Assembly (NCBI RefSeq): GCF_029853675.1
Contig: NZ_CP122539.1
Location: 1,879,001-1,943,000 of the forward strand
From: Tenacibaculum tangerinum
GTDB lineage: Bacteria; Bacteroidota; Bacteroidia; Flavobacteriales; Flavobacteriaceae
Direction: 5' to 3'
DNA: 64,000 bases
A program made the translations under genes and the position numbers. Positions 48,598-57,938 of this stretch are shown piece by piece (the stretch's first letter is position 1; the number at the start of each line of letters is the position of its first letter). A model generated the notes under the pieces. It ran no database searches. It saw only the letters and a list, made by a program, of their open reading frames with translations, and was not told the origin of the DNA.

Positions 48598-49125
48598 TTA
48601 TAGATACAATTCAATCAATCCTTCTGGAACATCTACCTCAATAGTTTGATTTTCTCTATCAACCTTTACGATAAAATCATCAATCATCGGAATAAAAATC
48701 TCTTTTCCCTCTCGATTAATTTCAAACAAAGGTTGTGCAGAAGTATCGTTAATACTTGCGATTGTTCCTACTTCTCCAAAAGAAGCATCTATCACAGTAA
48801 AACCTATTACTTCGTGATAGTAAAATTTATTTCCAGAAAGTTTAGGAAGTAACTCTAAAGGTAAATACACCCCTGAGCGTAAAATAGCTTCGGCATCGGC
48901 TTCGGTATCAACATCCTCAAATTTTACTCGAAACATGGTTCCTTTACTTAGCCTAGAATTTTCAATAAAAAAAGGAACCAGATTATTGCCTAAGTCGACA
49001 AAAACTGATTCCAAATTTTCGTAAAGATCGGGTTCATCGGTATCTAACTTAATCACTACCTCACCCTTAAAACTATGTTTTTTAACGATTTTGCCAAGAT
49101 AAAAGCAATCTTCTTTTTGCATCAT
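48598..49125 (-). CDS. rimM: 16S rRNA processing protein RimM
   Basis: This 175-residue ribosome-assembly factor for the 30S head binds S19. The N-terminal barrel shows FYLGKIVKKHSFKGEVVIKL, and the C-terminal PRC-barrel shows YYHEVIGFTVIDASFGEVGT with IFIPMIDDFIVKVDRENQ. The protein ends EVDVPEGLIELYL, typical of the family. Start at 49125 or 49122 (two adjacent ATG codons). It lies 12 nt behind rpsP, the usual operon. Confidence 0.96.
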   Translation of the reverse strand: MMQKEDCFYLGKIVKKHSFKGEVVIKLDTDEPDLYENLESVFVDLGNNLVPFFIENSRLSKGTMFRVKFEDVDTEADAEAILRSGVYLPLELLPKLSGNKFYYHEVIGFTVIDASFGEVGTIASINDTSAQPLFEINREGKEIFIPMIDDFIVKVDRENQTIEVDVPEGLIELYL

Positions 49126-49137
49126 CGCTGTACAGTT

Positions 49138-49641
49138 TTATTCTTCGCTATCAGCACCTGATTCAGCAGCAGCATCTTCGCTATCTTCAACAGCAGGAGT
49201 TGCGGCAGCAATACGCGCTTCATTTACCGCTTTCTCAGCCTCTAAAGCTTTTGCTTTAGCGTCTGCTTCAGCTTTTGCTAAATTTTCTGTTTTTCCAGAA
49301 ACTTTAGCTGCTTTTTCTTCTAACCAAGCATTGAATTTTGCTTCTGCTTGCTCTTCGGTTAAAGCTCCTTTTTGAACTCCACCAGCTAAATGATTCTTTA
49401 ATAAAGCTCCTTTATAAGATAAAATAGCTCTAGCAGTATCAGTTGGTTGAGCACCATTTTGCAACCACTTTACAGCTCCGTCAACATCTAAATCGATAGT
49501 TGCAGGATTGGTATTAGGGTTGTAAGTTCCGATTTTCTCTAAGAAACGTCCGTCTCTTTTAGCTCTAGAATCAGCAGCTACTACCCAATAAAATGGTTTT
49601 CCTTTTTTACCGTGTCTTTGTAATCTAATTTTTACAGGCAT
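49138..49641 (-). CDS. rpsP: 30S ribosomal protein S16
   Basis: The first 80 residues are the S16 core ([20 protein letters not shown], then [14 protein letters not shown]). An Ala/Glu-rich extension of about 85 residues follows (helical [20 protein letters not shown], then an acidic tail ending GADSEE), the long form usual in Bacteroidota and about twice the length of E. coli S16. It is first in the rpsP-rimM operon. Confidence 0.97.
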   Translation of the reverse strand: MPVKIRLQRHGKKGKPFYWVVAADSRAKRDGRFLEKIGTYNPNTNPATIDLDVDGAVKWLQNGAQPTDTARAILSYKGALLKNHLAGGVQKGALTEEQAEAKFNAWLEEKAAKVSGKTENLAKAEADAKAKALEAEKAVNEARIAAATPAVEDSEDAAAESGADSEE

Positions 49642-49766
49642 AATTTTAATTTTTAAGGTTCACGACCTTGATTATTAATATAGCTTACCATCTCGTGATA
49701 AGTGGGCGCAAATTTATAAAATCTTTTTCAATAAAAAACAAAAAAACTAGTATTATTACAATAAAA

Positions 49767-49789
49767 AAGAGCCTGTTAAACAGGCTCTT
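49767..49789 (-). terminator. terminator after the cold-shock gene
   Basis: AAGAGCCTGT (49767-49776) pairs with ACAGGCTCTT (49780-49789) around a 3-nt loop, with A and T tracts outside; it is placed after the minus-strand csp gene. Confidence 0.85.
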
Positions 49790-49813
49790 AAGAAAAATAA
49801 ATTGTGAGGTATA

Positions 49814-50005
49814 TTATAATACTCTAACGCTAACAGCGTTTAATCCTTTTTTTCCTTCTTTAAGTTCAAACTCTACACTGTCACCTTCTCTAATCTCATC
49901 GATTAAACCTGATACGTGTACAAAATGTTCTGTGTTTGACCCTGACTCTGTAATAAATCCAAAACCTTTAGATTCATTGAAGAACTTTACTGTTCCTTCT
50001 TTCAT
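49814..50005 (-). CDS. cold-shock domain protein
   Basis: This 63-residue single OB-fold RNA chaperone starts MKEGTVKFFNESKGFGFI (RNP1-like) with EHFVHVSGL (RNP2-like: FVHVS). The start at 50005 is chosen because the nine residues before it (to 50032) are hydrophobic and unlike the family. The 5' leader up to 50100 is long and AT-rich, as in many csp mRNAs. It probably binds single-stranded RNA to melt structure. Confidence 0.94.
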   Translation of the reverse strand: MKEGTVKFFNESKGFGFITESGSNTEHFVHVSGLIDEIREGDSVEFELKEGKKGLNAVSVRVL

Positions 50006-50243
50006 TGTAAAAAATATTATATTAAAGCACAAAGATAATCTTATTAATTGACTATCAACTACTTTTTTTTACTTTTCTTTCAAAGTTAACGTATACTTAA
50101 CATTCCTTTTCGGCTACAATCGGGTATTCAAGTTATTACATTTATAAAAAACATCCGTTAATAACTTCTCGAGGCAACCATCCAAATTCTTCGTATTTTT
50201 ACACTTTGTTTTACGCCAAAACTCCAATACCTAATTTTTGCCC

Positions 50244-53200
50244 ATGTATTTAATTTTCGATACCGAAACTACTGGATTACCTAAAAGCTGGAATGCTCCG
50301 ATAACTGATACTGATAACTGGCCAAGAGCTATACAAATTGCATGGCAGTTACACGATGAGTTAGGAAATTTAATCGAGCATAACGATTTTTTAATTCAGC
50401 CTGACGGTTTTAACATTCCATTTGATGCAGAACGTATTCATGGAATTTCTACCGATTTGGCTATTGAACAAGGTATTTCGTTACATGAAGGACTCGAATT
50501 ATTTAACAGCGCACTACAAAAAACTAAGTTTATTGTCGGTCAAAATGTAGGGTTCGACGTGAACATTATGGGCTGTGAATTTCATCGTTTAGGAGTTGAA
50601 AACAACCTAACTGAACTCCCTGTTTTAGACACCTGTACTGAACACACAGCAGCATTATGTCAAATTCCTGGTGGTCGTGGTGGTAAATTCAAATTACCTA
50701 CACTTACCGAATTACACAAGCATTTATTCGGAACTGGTTTTGGAGAAGCGCATAATGCAACCGCCGATGTTGAAGCAACCACACGATGTTTCTTAGAACT
50801 CATACGCTTGCGTGAGTATACCGAAGAAGAATTACAGGTTTCTAGTGATTATTTTCAACGTTATACAGAGGCAAACCCCAATCCAATTCAGGTTATCGGA
50901 CTTAAACACTTAAACCTTAAAAAGGAAAGTGAGAAAATCCGAAAAAGAAAATCTTCTGAAACAGAAGAGGCGAATACTATTTCTACCGCAGAAGGATTGG
51001 CAGAACTTAAAGGTATTCAGTTTGCACATTTACACAACCATACACAATACTCGGTTTTACAATCAACCATTCAAATTGGAAATATTGTAAATGCTGCCGC
51101 TAAAGATAAGATGTCGGCAATTGCCATGACCGATACGGGCAATATGATGGCTGCTTTTCACTTTGTTCAAGCTGTGTTGGGGCATAATAAAGCTGCCGAA
51201 GCAGCTAACAAAGAAGCTATAGAAAAAGGAGAAAAACCAACCGAAACTATTTTAAAACCCATCGTAGGTTGTGAATTTAATGTTTGTGAAGACCATACCA
51301 ATAAAAGTCATAAAGACAACGGATACCAAGTTGTCTTATTAGCAAAAAATAAAAAAGGATACCACAATTTAGCAAAAATGTCTTCCATTGCCTTTGTGGA
51401 TGGCTTTTATTACGTTCCGAGAATTGACAAAAAAATTGTGGAGCAATACAAAGAAGATATCATTGTATTAACAGGAAATTTATACGGTGAGGTTCCTAGT
51501 AAAATATTAAATGTTGGAGAAGCCCAAGCTGAAGAGGCACTATTGTGGTGGAAAGAACAATTCGGAGATGATTTGTACATCGAATTGATGCGCCACGGAC
51601 AGGAAGACGAAAAAGCAGTAAATGAAACCCTGTTAGCGTTTTCAAAAAAACATGACATCAAAGTAGTTGCCACCAACAATACTTTTTATTTGAATAAAGA
51701 AGACGCCAACGCACACGACATTTTACTATGTGTAAAAGATGGTGAAAAGCAAGCGACTCCTAAAGGGAGAGGAAGAGGGTATCGTTATGGATTACCTAAC
51801 GATGAGTACTACTTTAAATCTACCGAAGAGATGAAAAAACTCTTTGCCGATTTACCTGAAGCCATTAGTAATATTCAAGAAATTGTTGATAAAGTTGAAC
51901 CTTTTGGTTTGGCACGTGACGTACTGTTACCTGCTTTCGATATTCCTGAAGAGTTTAGAGACGAAAAAGATTTAGAAGATGGCGGAAAACGCGGTGAAAA
52001 TAATTTCTTGCGTCACTTAACTTATGAAGGTGCCAAAAAACGTTATGGAGAAATTACCGATGAAATTCGAGAACGTTTAGATTTTGAACTCGATGTAATT
52101 GCCAAAACAGGATATCCTGGATATTTCTTAATTGTAGAAGATTTTATTCGAGAAGCCCGTAACATGAATGTATCGGTAGGTCCGGGTCGTGGTTCTGCTG
52201 CGGGTTCTGTAGTAGCTTACTGTTTGTGGATTACCAACATCGACCCTATCAAATACGATTTACTTTTTGAGCGTTTCTTAAATCCAGAACGTGTATCGAT
52301 GCCCGATATTGATATTGATTTTGACGATGAAGGTAGAAGTCGTGTAATGGATTATGTAATTCGAAAGTATGGTGCCAATCAGGTGGCACAAATTATTACT
52401 TACGGTACCATGGCAGCTAAATCATCTGTCCGTGATACAGCTCGTGTGCTCGATTTGCCCTTATTTGAAGCTGATAGAATTGCCAAATTAATCCCAGGAA
52501 TGAAACTCGCTAAAATTTTCTCATTAGACGAGAAAGGATTGAGAGAAAAGCTTCGTTCTGAGGAACTAGAAATGGTAAACGAGTTAAAAGCTATTGCCAA
52601 TGGTAACGGACTGGAAGCTGAAACGATTAACAAAGCTCGAATTTTAGAAGGCTCGGTTCGTAATACTGGTATTCATGCTTGTGGAGTCATTATTACCCCT
52701 GATGACATTACCAAATTCGTACCCGTATCGGTTGCGAAAGATTCCGATATGTACGTTACTCAGTTCGATAACTCAGTGGTAGAAAGTGCGGGACTCTTAA
52801 AAATGGATTTCTTGGGGTTAAAAACCTTGACCCTGATTAAAGATACCGTAAAAATTGTAAAGGCACGTCACGGTGTAGCACTCGACCCAGAGAATTTTCC
52901 TATTGATGATGAAAAAACGTATGCATTGTTCCAACGTGGAGAAACGGTAGGAATATTCCAATACGAATCTCCAGGAATGCAAAAGTACATGCGTGAGTTA
53001 AAGCCTACCGTTTTTGCCGATTTAATTGCCATGAACGCTTTGTATCGACCTGGACCGTTGGAATACATTCCGTCCTTTATCCGAAGAAAACACGGGGATG
53101 AAGAAATTCAATACGACCTTCCTGCTATGGAAGAATATTTAGCCGAAACTTACGGAATTACGGTATATCAGGAGCAAGTAATGTTGCTTTCGCAAAAGTT

Positions 53201-54617
53201 AGCTGATTTCACCAAAGGTGAGGCCGATGTATTGCGTAAAGCGATGGGTAAAAAGCAAGCTGCGGTATTGGCAAAAATGAAACCTAAGTTTATCAATCAA
53301 GCAAAAGCAAACGGTCATGATGAAAAAGCTTTAGAAAAAATTTGGAAAGATTGGGAGGCTTTTGCATCCTACGCCTTTAACAAATCGCACTCTACATGTT
53401 ATGCTTGGATTGCCTATCAAACGGCTTATTTAAAAGCCCACTACCCTGCTGAATATATGGCTGCAGTGCTTTCTAACAATATGAACGATATTAAGCAGGT
53501 GTCTTTCTTTATGGAAGAATGTAAGCGTATGGGATTGGAGGTATTAGGACCCGATGTAAATGAATCGTATGCGAAGTTTTCCGTAAATAAAGACGGTGCT
53601 GTTCGTTTTGGTATGGCAGCTATTAAAGGAGTTGGTGGTTCCGCTGTGAAAGCTATTATTGATGAACGCAAAGAAAACGGACCTTACACTTCTATTTTTG
53701 ATGTGGCAAAACGTGTTGATTTACGGGTGGCTAACAAAAAAGCTTTTGAAGGTTTGGTATTGGCTGGTGGATTTGATTCCTTTACCGAAACGCATAGAGC
53801 GCAGTATTATGTGAAAGATGAAAAAGGACAAACATTTTTAGAAAAGGCTATTCGTTTTGGTAATAAATTTCAAGAAAACCAGAATTCATCTCAGGTTTCT
53901 TTATTTGGAGAGGCTTCGGAAGTTGATTTACCAGAACCGCTAATTCCTGAATGTGATACTTGGGGAACGATGGAGTTGTTAGCTCGTGAAAAGGAAGTTG
54001 TAGGAATGTATATTTCTGCACATCCGTTAGATGATTTTAAAAACGAACTCAAATTTTGTAACGCCACCTTAGCGCATTTTAAAAATATAGCACAGTACGA
54101 AGGTTTAGGACTCTCTTTTGCGGGTATTGTTACCGATGTACAACATCGTGTGTCAAAAGCTGGAAAAGGATGGGCTGCATTTACTATGGAAGATTATAAC
54201 GATAGTTTTGAGTTTCGAATTTTTGGAGAAGATTACTTAAAATTTAAACACTTTTTAGTGCCAAACTCCTTCTTATTTATAAAAACCACCATCAAGCCTG
54301 GTTGGACTAACAAAGAAGGGGGAAAAGGAGAGCCTAGAGTTGGATTTAACGAGTTTTTATTGTTACACGACATTATGGATAAAATGTGTAAGAAACTCAC
54401 CATTAAAATTCCGCTACTAGAAGTAAAAGAAAATACCATTAAAGAATTACAACATCTATTTGCGACGAATAAAGGGTCGCAAAGTGTACACTTTACAATA
54501 TGGGATGCCGAAGAAAAAATTGAACTCAGTTTACCAAGTAGAACGACTAAAATTAAAGTATCGAGTGAATTTTTAAAAGCCTTGGACGAACAGTTTATCA
54601 ATTATAAATTGAATTAA
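50244..54617 (+). CDS. dnaE: DNA polymerase III alpha subunit with fused N-terminal exonuclease
   Basis: The protein is 1457 residues from ATG 50244. An N-terminal DEDDh 3'-5' exonuclease-like domain (MYLIFDTETTGLPKSW; HNATADVEATTRCF) precedes the PHP domain (FAHLHNHTQYSVLQSTIQIG). The polymerase core holds VGPGRGSAAGSVVAYCLWIT and PDIDIDFDDEGRSRV, whose Asp residues bind metal. The family region around YRPGPLEYIPSFIRRKHGD is present, and the C-terminal OB-fold is near LGLSFAGIVTDVQHRVSKAG. It is the replicative polymerase. The built-in exonuclease, seen in this group, places proofreading on the same chain. Confidence 0.97.
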   Translation: MYLIFDTETTGLPKSWNAPITDTDNWPRAIQIAWQLHDELGNLIEHNDFLIQPDGFNIPFDAERIHGISTDLAIEQGISLHEGLELFNSALQKTKFIVGQNVGFDVNIMGCEFHRLGVENNLTELPVLDTCTEHTAALCQIPGGRGGKFKLPTLTELHKHLFGTGFGEAHNATADVEATTRCFLELIRLREYTEEELQVSSDYFQRYTEANPNPIQVIGLKHLNLKKESEKIRKRKSSETEEANTISTAEGLAELKGIQFAHLHNHTQYSVLQSTIQIGNIVNAAAKDKMSAIAMTDTGNMMAAFHFVQAVLGHNKAAEAANKEAIEKGEKPTETILKPIVGCEFNVCEDHTNKSHKDNGYQVVLLAKNKKGYHNLAKMSSIAFVDGFYYVPRIDKKIVEQYKEDIIVLTGNLYGEVPSKILNVGEAQAEEALLWWKEQFGDDLYIELMRHGQEDEKAVNETLLAFSKKHDIKVVATNNTFYLNKEDANAHDILLCVKDGEKQATPKGRGRGYRYGLPNDEYYFKSTEEMKKLFADLPEAISNIQEIVDKVEPFGLARDVLLPAFDIPEEFRDEKDLEDGGKRGENNFLRHLTYEGAKKRYGEITDEIRERLDFELDVIAKTGYPGYFLIVEDFIREARNMNVSVGPGRGSAAGSVVAYCLWITNIDPIKYDLLFERFLNPERVSMPDIDIDFDDEGRSRVMDYVIRKYGANQVAQIITYGTMAAKSSVRDTARVLDLPLFEADRIAKLIPGMKLAKIFSLDEKGLREKLRSEELEMVNELKAIANGNGLEAETINKARILEGSVRNTGIHACGVIITPDDITKFVPVSVAKDSDMYVTQFDNSVVESAGLLKMDFLGLKTLTLIKDTVKIVKARHGVALDPENFPIDDEKTYALFQRGETVGIFQYESPGMQKYMRELKPTVFADLIAMNALYRPGPLEYIPSFIRRKHGDEEIQYDLPAMEEYLAETYGITVYQEQVMLLSQKLADFTKGEADVLRKAMGKKQAAVLAKMKPKFINQAKANGHDEKALEKIWKDWEAFASYAFNKSHSTCYAWIAYQTAYLKAHYPAEYMAAVLSNNMNDIKQVSFFMEECKRMGLEVLGPDVNESYAKFSVNKDGAVRFGMAAIKGVGGSAVKAIIDERKENGPYTSIFDVAKRVDLRVANKKAFEGLVLAGGFDSFTETHRAQYYVKDEKGQTFLEKAIRFGNKFQENQNSSQVSLFGEASEVDLPEPLIPECDTWGTMELLAREKEVVGMYISAHPLDDFKNELKFCNATLAHFKNIAQYEGLGLSFAGIVTDVQHRVSKAGKGWAAFTMEDYNDSFEFRIFGEDYLKFKHFLVPNSFLFIKTTIKPGWTNKEGGKGEPRVGFNEFLLLHDIMDKMCKKLTIKIPLLEVKENTIKELQHLFATNKGSQSVHFTIWDAEEKIELSLPSRTTKIKVSSEFLKALDEQFINYKLN

Positions 54618-54618
54618 A

Positions 54619-54981
54619 ATGCTTCCTAGCTACCAAAACAGCACCGATTTGTTAACAGAAGTAGCCAATAATACGAAGTTATATACGCTACTCATCATTC
54701 AGCTTAACAAAGATTTTCATTTAACTGGAATTGATGTCACTTTTTCTGAAGACAACACGCCTTCAACATTAAAAGAAGTACTTCTAAAAGTGGTAAAAAA
54801 ATTGCTATTACATGATTTTAATTCGTTTACCAATCTTTTATATCGTATTGATATTTCTGAAAAAGATATTCAGATGAATGATGCTACCGATATTGATTTG
54901 TATGCTGAAAATATCACATTTTTAATTTTACAACGAATTTGGAAAAAGGTGTGGTTTAAAGAGCGGTTTTACAAAGGATAA
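54619..54981 (+). CDS. conserved hypothetical protein behind dnaE
   Basis: This 120-residue protein starts one base after the dnaE stop, so it is cotranscribed. It is soluble and mostly helical; the N-terminal half resembles a strand pair (LLIIQLNKDFHLTGIDVTF), the C-terminal half helices (VLLKVVKKLLLHDFNSFTNL). I do not recognise the family. Confidence 0.72.
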   Translation: MLPSYQNSTDLLTEVANNTKLYTLLIIQLNKDFHLTGIDVTFSEDNTPSTLKEVLLKVVKKLLLHDFNSFTNLLYRIDISEKDIQMNDATDIDLYAENITFLILQRIWKKVWFKERFYKG

Positions 54982-55045
54982 AGTCTTAAAAACAACTACC
55001 CACTCTGTTAGAAGTACAAACACTACAGCAAAACAAACACTACCA

Positions 55046-55077
55046 GAACCGACTAAGAAAAACTGTTTAGTTGGTTC
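55046..55077 (+). terminator. terminator of the dnaE operon
   Basis: GAACCGACTAA (55046-55056) pairs with TTAGTTGGTTC (55067-55077), with one G-U pair; the T-tract is weak. Confidence 0.6.
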
Positions 55078-55123
55078 GTATTTGTATATTTCTGTTTGTG
55101 CAAGATGGATTTAAATTAACAAA

Positions 55124-55153
55124 ACATATCAAGAATATGAATTCTTGATATGT
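55124..55153 (-). terminator. hairpin after csbD
   Basis: A perfect 13-bp stem pairs 55124-55136 with 55141-55153, loop ATGA, flanked by A and T. It lies just downstream of the minus-strand csbD gene and can serve both strands. Confidence 0.75.
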
Positions 55154-55183
55154 TTATGCTGTTCAAGATAAAATAGTACTTTT

Positions 55184-55372
55184 TTATTTCCAACTTTCTA
55201 TCTCCTTTTCGATAGCCTCTTTGGTTTCGCCGTATTTCTCTTGAATCTCTCCTAATAATTCCTGCATTTTTCCTTCTGCTTCTTTTGAATTGTCGTTGGC
55301 TATAGCGCCGTATCTTTCTTTAAATTCTCCTTTAATCTGATTCCACTTCCCTTTAGCTGTGTCTGAGTTCAT
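55184..55372 (-). CDS. CsbD-family stress protein
   Basis: This 62-residue small hydrophilic helical protein reads MNSDTAKGKWNQIKGEFKER, then EAEGKMQELLGEIQEKYGET. These KGKWNQIKGxxK and EGKxQELxGxIQxKYG stretches define the CsbD family of general stress proteins. Function in the cell is not known in detail. It appears monocistronic. The 278 nt upstream (55373-55650) contain no other gene. Confidence 0.9.
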   Translation of the reverse strand: MNSDTAKGKWNQIKGEFKERYGAIANDNSKEAEGKMQELLGEIQEKYGETKEAIEKEIESWK

Positions 55373-55650
55373 AATTATTTATTTTACTGTTCCATACAAA
55401 TATATAAATGACATAAGATAAAGTTTAACTCAAATGCCATGAATATTGACTCAAACAAAACACAGAGACCTTAAAATCAAATAATTAACACTTATTAACA
55501 TTTACACGGGAGCTTCTTTAACATGATTTTGGGATACAATATCACGGCGATAGAGTGAAGTATCACTGATGAGACATCTCAGTACTACGATTTATTCTAT
55601 TTATGCTTTATTATTTCGCATTTACAACCATTTTCTACAGTTGCTGTTTT

Positions 55651-56472
55651 TTAGGTTATTATTTCTTCTATAACAGACTCTAAATCATGCACATCTTCAA
55701 AATCATCCAACCAAGTAGCTGTCTCTGAATGATCTAAAAAACTATTGAGTGCTTCTCGTACTGCTAGTTTGTTTTGTTGTGGCAAGCCTTCAATAACCTC
55801 TGTTAAATTGTTTAATAAATGTCTTGGAGAGGTTTTTTGTTCGTATAGCTTGAATGCTATTTTACCAGTGCTATCCAAAAATTTTAGGTAGTTTGCTTTC
55901 GTGGTAATAGGAGTCTTAATTCCTAATTTTTCAAAAACTTCTTTTACGACCCCCGAAGTTTGTCTTCCCCAAATACCGTCTACTAAAATTTCTTCTCTGT
56001 AAATATACTTCAGCACCAACTGCAAATACAACGTTTCTGATTTTGAGCTTTCGTTATAGTCGACAGGCACACTGGTATCTACATGCCAATGGTCTTTATG
56101 ATTAGGGTAGTAATAGTTTAGCACGATACCAAAGTGCTTACGCAAAAAAGATTCAATCCCTAGATATAACTCTTTTTGATGAATAAAATTCGTTGTAACT
56201 AAGGTTTCATTATTCCAAAAAATGGCATCTATATCAAACGCTTTTCCATGTCCGTGTTGCCCTGGTTTATCTACAAAAATTCCTGCAGTGGTAAGTACTT
56301 CTGGGATTCCTAAAGGGCAGTGTTCAAAAACTTCTTGAAGTGCTTTTTGCAAGGTATTTAAGAAGCCTTCATCAATTAAAAAATTGCGTTGCTGTCCTCT
56401 AGTTCCATACGGATGGTTGGTTAAACGTGCATAGTGTAATGGAATTCCGTTTACTTGATTGATTGTTTTCAT
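55651..56472 (-). CDS. M15/extensin-like peptidase with a PG-binding-like domain, eCIS-associated
   Basis: This 273-residue protein contains GQHGHGKAFDIDAIFW near residue 75 and DHWHVDTSVPVDYN near residue 128. These give the His-x-x-x-x-x-x-Asp and HxH zinc ligands of M15-type D,D-carboxypeptidase or extensin-C folds, which cut peptidoglycan peptides. A later stretch (EEILVDGIWGRQTSGVVKEV) resembles a peptidoglycan-binding repeat. No signal peptide is seen, fitting a part carried with an injection particle. It is last in the operon of AAA+ ATPase and DUF4157 proteins. Peptidoglycan-cleaving proteins are typical of eCIS clusters. The exact fold is inferred. Confidence 0.72.
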   Translation of the reverse strand: MKTINQVNGIPLHYARLTNHPYGTRGQQRNFLIDEGFLNTLQKALQEVFEHCPLGIPEVLTTAGIFVDKPGQHGHGKAFDIDAIFWNNETLVTTNFIHQKELYLGIESFLRKHFGIVLNYYYPNHKDHWHVDTSVPVDYNESSKSETLYLQLVLKYIYREEILVDGIWGRQTSGVVKEVFEKLGIKTPITTKANYLKFLDSTGKIAFKLYEQKTSPRHLLNNLTEVIEGLPQQNKLAVREALNSFLDHSETATWLDDFEDVHDLESVIEEIIT

Positions 56473-56524
56473 AACATCTCTTATTTTTAATGTTTACAGT
56501 TACTTTTCTTATAATTAAATACTT

Positions 56525-57868
56525 CTAAACAGAAATATTGGTTGTTTTTCCTTCTTTAGTGTACTCTCGTTTTACCCCCTCTAAAATATATCGTTTCAAT
56601 ATTTTATTTTCTTTGTTTGCGATGGTTTTTAAACAGGCATACTGAACTGCATTTACAATATTAGCTCCTGTAATACTAAATCGTTTGGCTAATTCTTCTA
56701 TCGTAATAGACGCCTCTAACTCTATATTTTTTGGTAAGTTATTTTTCCAAAGCATTAATCGTTCTTCGTAGTTTGGTGTTTCAAACTCAATAATATTATT
56801 AAAGCGACGTGTAAATGCGGTATCAATGTTATTTTTAAAATTAGATGCCAAAATGATGAGTCCCGGATGTGCTTCTATGCGTTGTAATAAATAGGATACT
56901 TCTTGGTTGGCATATTTATCATGCGCATCGCGAACATTCGTTCTTTTCCCAAAGATAGAGTCGGCTTCATCGAAGAATAAAATCCAGTCTTTGTTAATGG
57001 ATTTATCAAAAAGTTTGGATAAGTTTTTTTCTGTTTCACCAATGTATTTTGACACGACCATCGATAAATCTACTCTATAAACGTCTTTCCCTGTATGTTT
57101 TCCTAATAGACCTGCGGTCAATGTTTTCCCAGTTCCTGGGAGTCCACAAAACAATACGCGATAGCCTGGTTTTATTTTTGAAGCCATCCCCCAATCGTTC
57201 ATGAGTATGTCATTATATGCCAACCAATTTTCTATTTCTTTAACATCATTTAGGGTTTTTTCTTGCAGTACCAAATCATTCCATTCTAAATCGGTAGTTA
57301 TTAAGCTTGCTGGAAAATCTTGACTTAGTTGTGGTTTGAGTTCTTTTCCTGTTAAAAACAGGTGTACGTATTCTTGAGTAAGTATAATTTTCCCACTCAT
57401 ATAAGGTTCGCCATAGGGTACTTTTTCTAATTCTATAATTCCATTCTTGAACAACTTACTTTCGTGAAATAAATAATCTATTAAATACCTTCTGTATTCA
57501 ATATCTTTTCCTGCTAAAATATACAGCATGGTTTCTCCAGTTGGAATAATTCCTCTATGGTTTTTTCCTTTTACGCCTCCAAATTCAGGAAGTTCTCCTC
57601 CATTGGGCATAAATTCTTCTAAAATATCGTTGATAAAACTCGGTAATACATGAGATATTAGAGCAAGTATTATTATTGTTATTTCATCTTTAGAGAATTG
57701 ATTTTTATAAATGAACTTAGACAGTTTAGAGTTATCTAATTGGAATCTAATTTCTGTATTCCTTTTAGGTTCTCTTTTTAATTCTAACTTTAATCTTTCT
57801 CGTATTCTATATGCTAAATAGTTATAAAAACTATTTTCTATCATTATGTCTGCTATTTCACTTTTCAT
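56525..57868 (-). CDS. eCIS-type AAA+ ATPase
   Basis: This 447-residue protein's N-terminal 190 residues are a helical domain seen in the ATPases of extracellular contractile injection systems. The AAA+ module follows: Walker A LFCGLPGTGKTLTAGLL near residue 243, Walker B DWILFFDEADSIFGKR near residue 300, the arginine-finger region DTAFTRRFNNIIEFETPN, and sensor 2 near RFSITGANIVNAVQ. It is the usual companion of phage-tail-like particles (Afp15-like), thought to help assembly or recycling, though its role is not proven. It lies 52 nt upstream of the M15-like gene and 70 nt behind the DUF4157 gene. Confidence 0.85.
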   Translation of the reverse strand: MKSEIADIMIENSFYNYLAYRIRERLKLELKREPKRNTEIRFQLDNSKLSKFIYKNQFSKDEITIIILALISHVLPSFINDILEEFMPNGGELPEFGGVKGKNHRGIIPTGETMLYILAGKDIEYRRYLIDYLFHESKLFKNGIIELEKVPYGEPYMSGKIILTQEYVHLFLTGKELKPQLSQDFPASLITTDLEWNDLVLQEKTLNDVKEIENWLAYNDILMNDWGMASKIKPGYRVLFCGLPGTGKTLTAGLLGKHTGKDVYRVDLSMVVSKYIGETEKNLSKLFDKSINKDWILFFDEADSIFGKRTNVRDAHDKYANQEVSYLLQRIEAHPGLIILASNFKNNIDTAFTRRFNNIIEFETPNYEERLMLWKNNLPKNIELEASITIEELAKRFSITGANIVNAVQYACLKTIANKENKILKRYILEGVKREYTKEGKTTNISV

Positions 57869-57938
57869 TTGATTGTTTTTTATATCAAAATATACTTCTA
57901 TTATCTCAATTATACTCCATCAATATTGCTCACTATTT

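Noticed and set aside
49668..50051. 127-codon plus-strand frame across the cold-shock gene
   Set aside because: Antisense of a clear cold-shock domain gene and its terminator.
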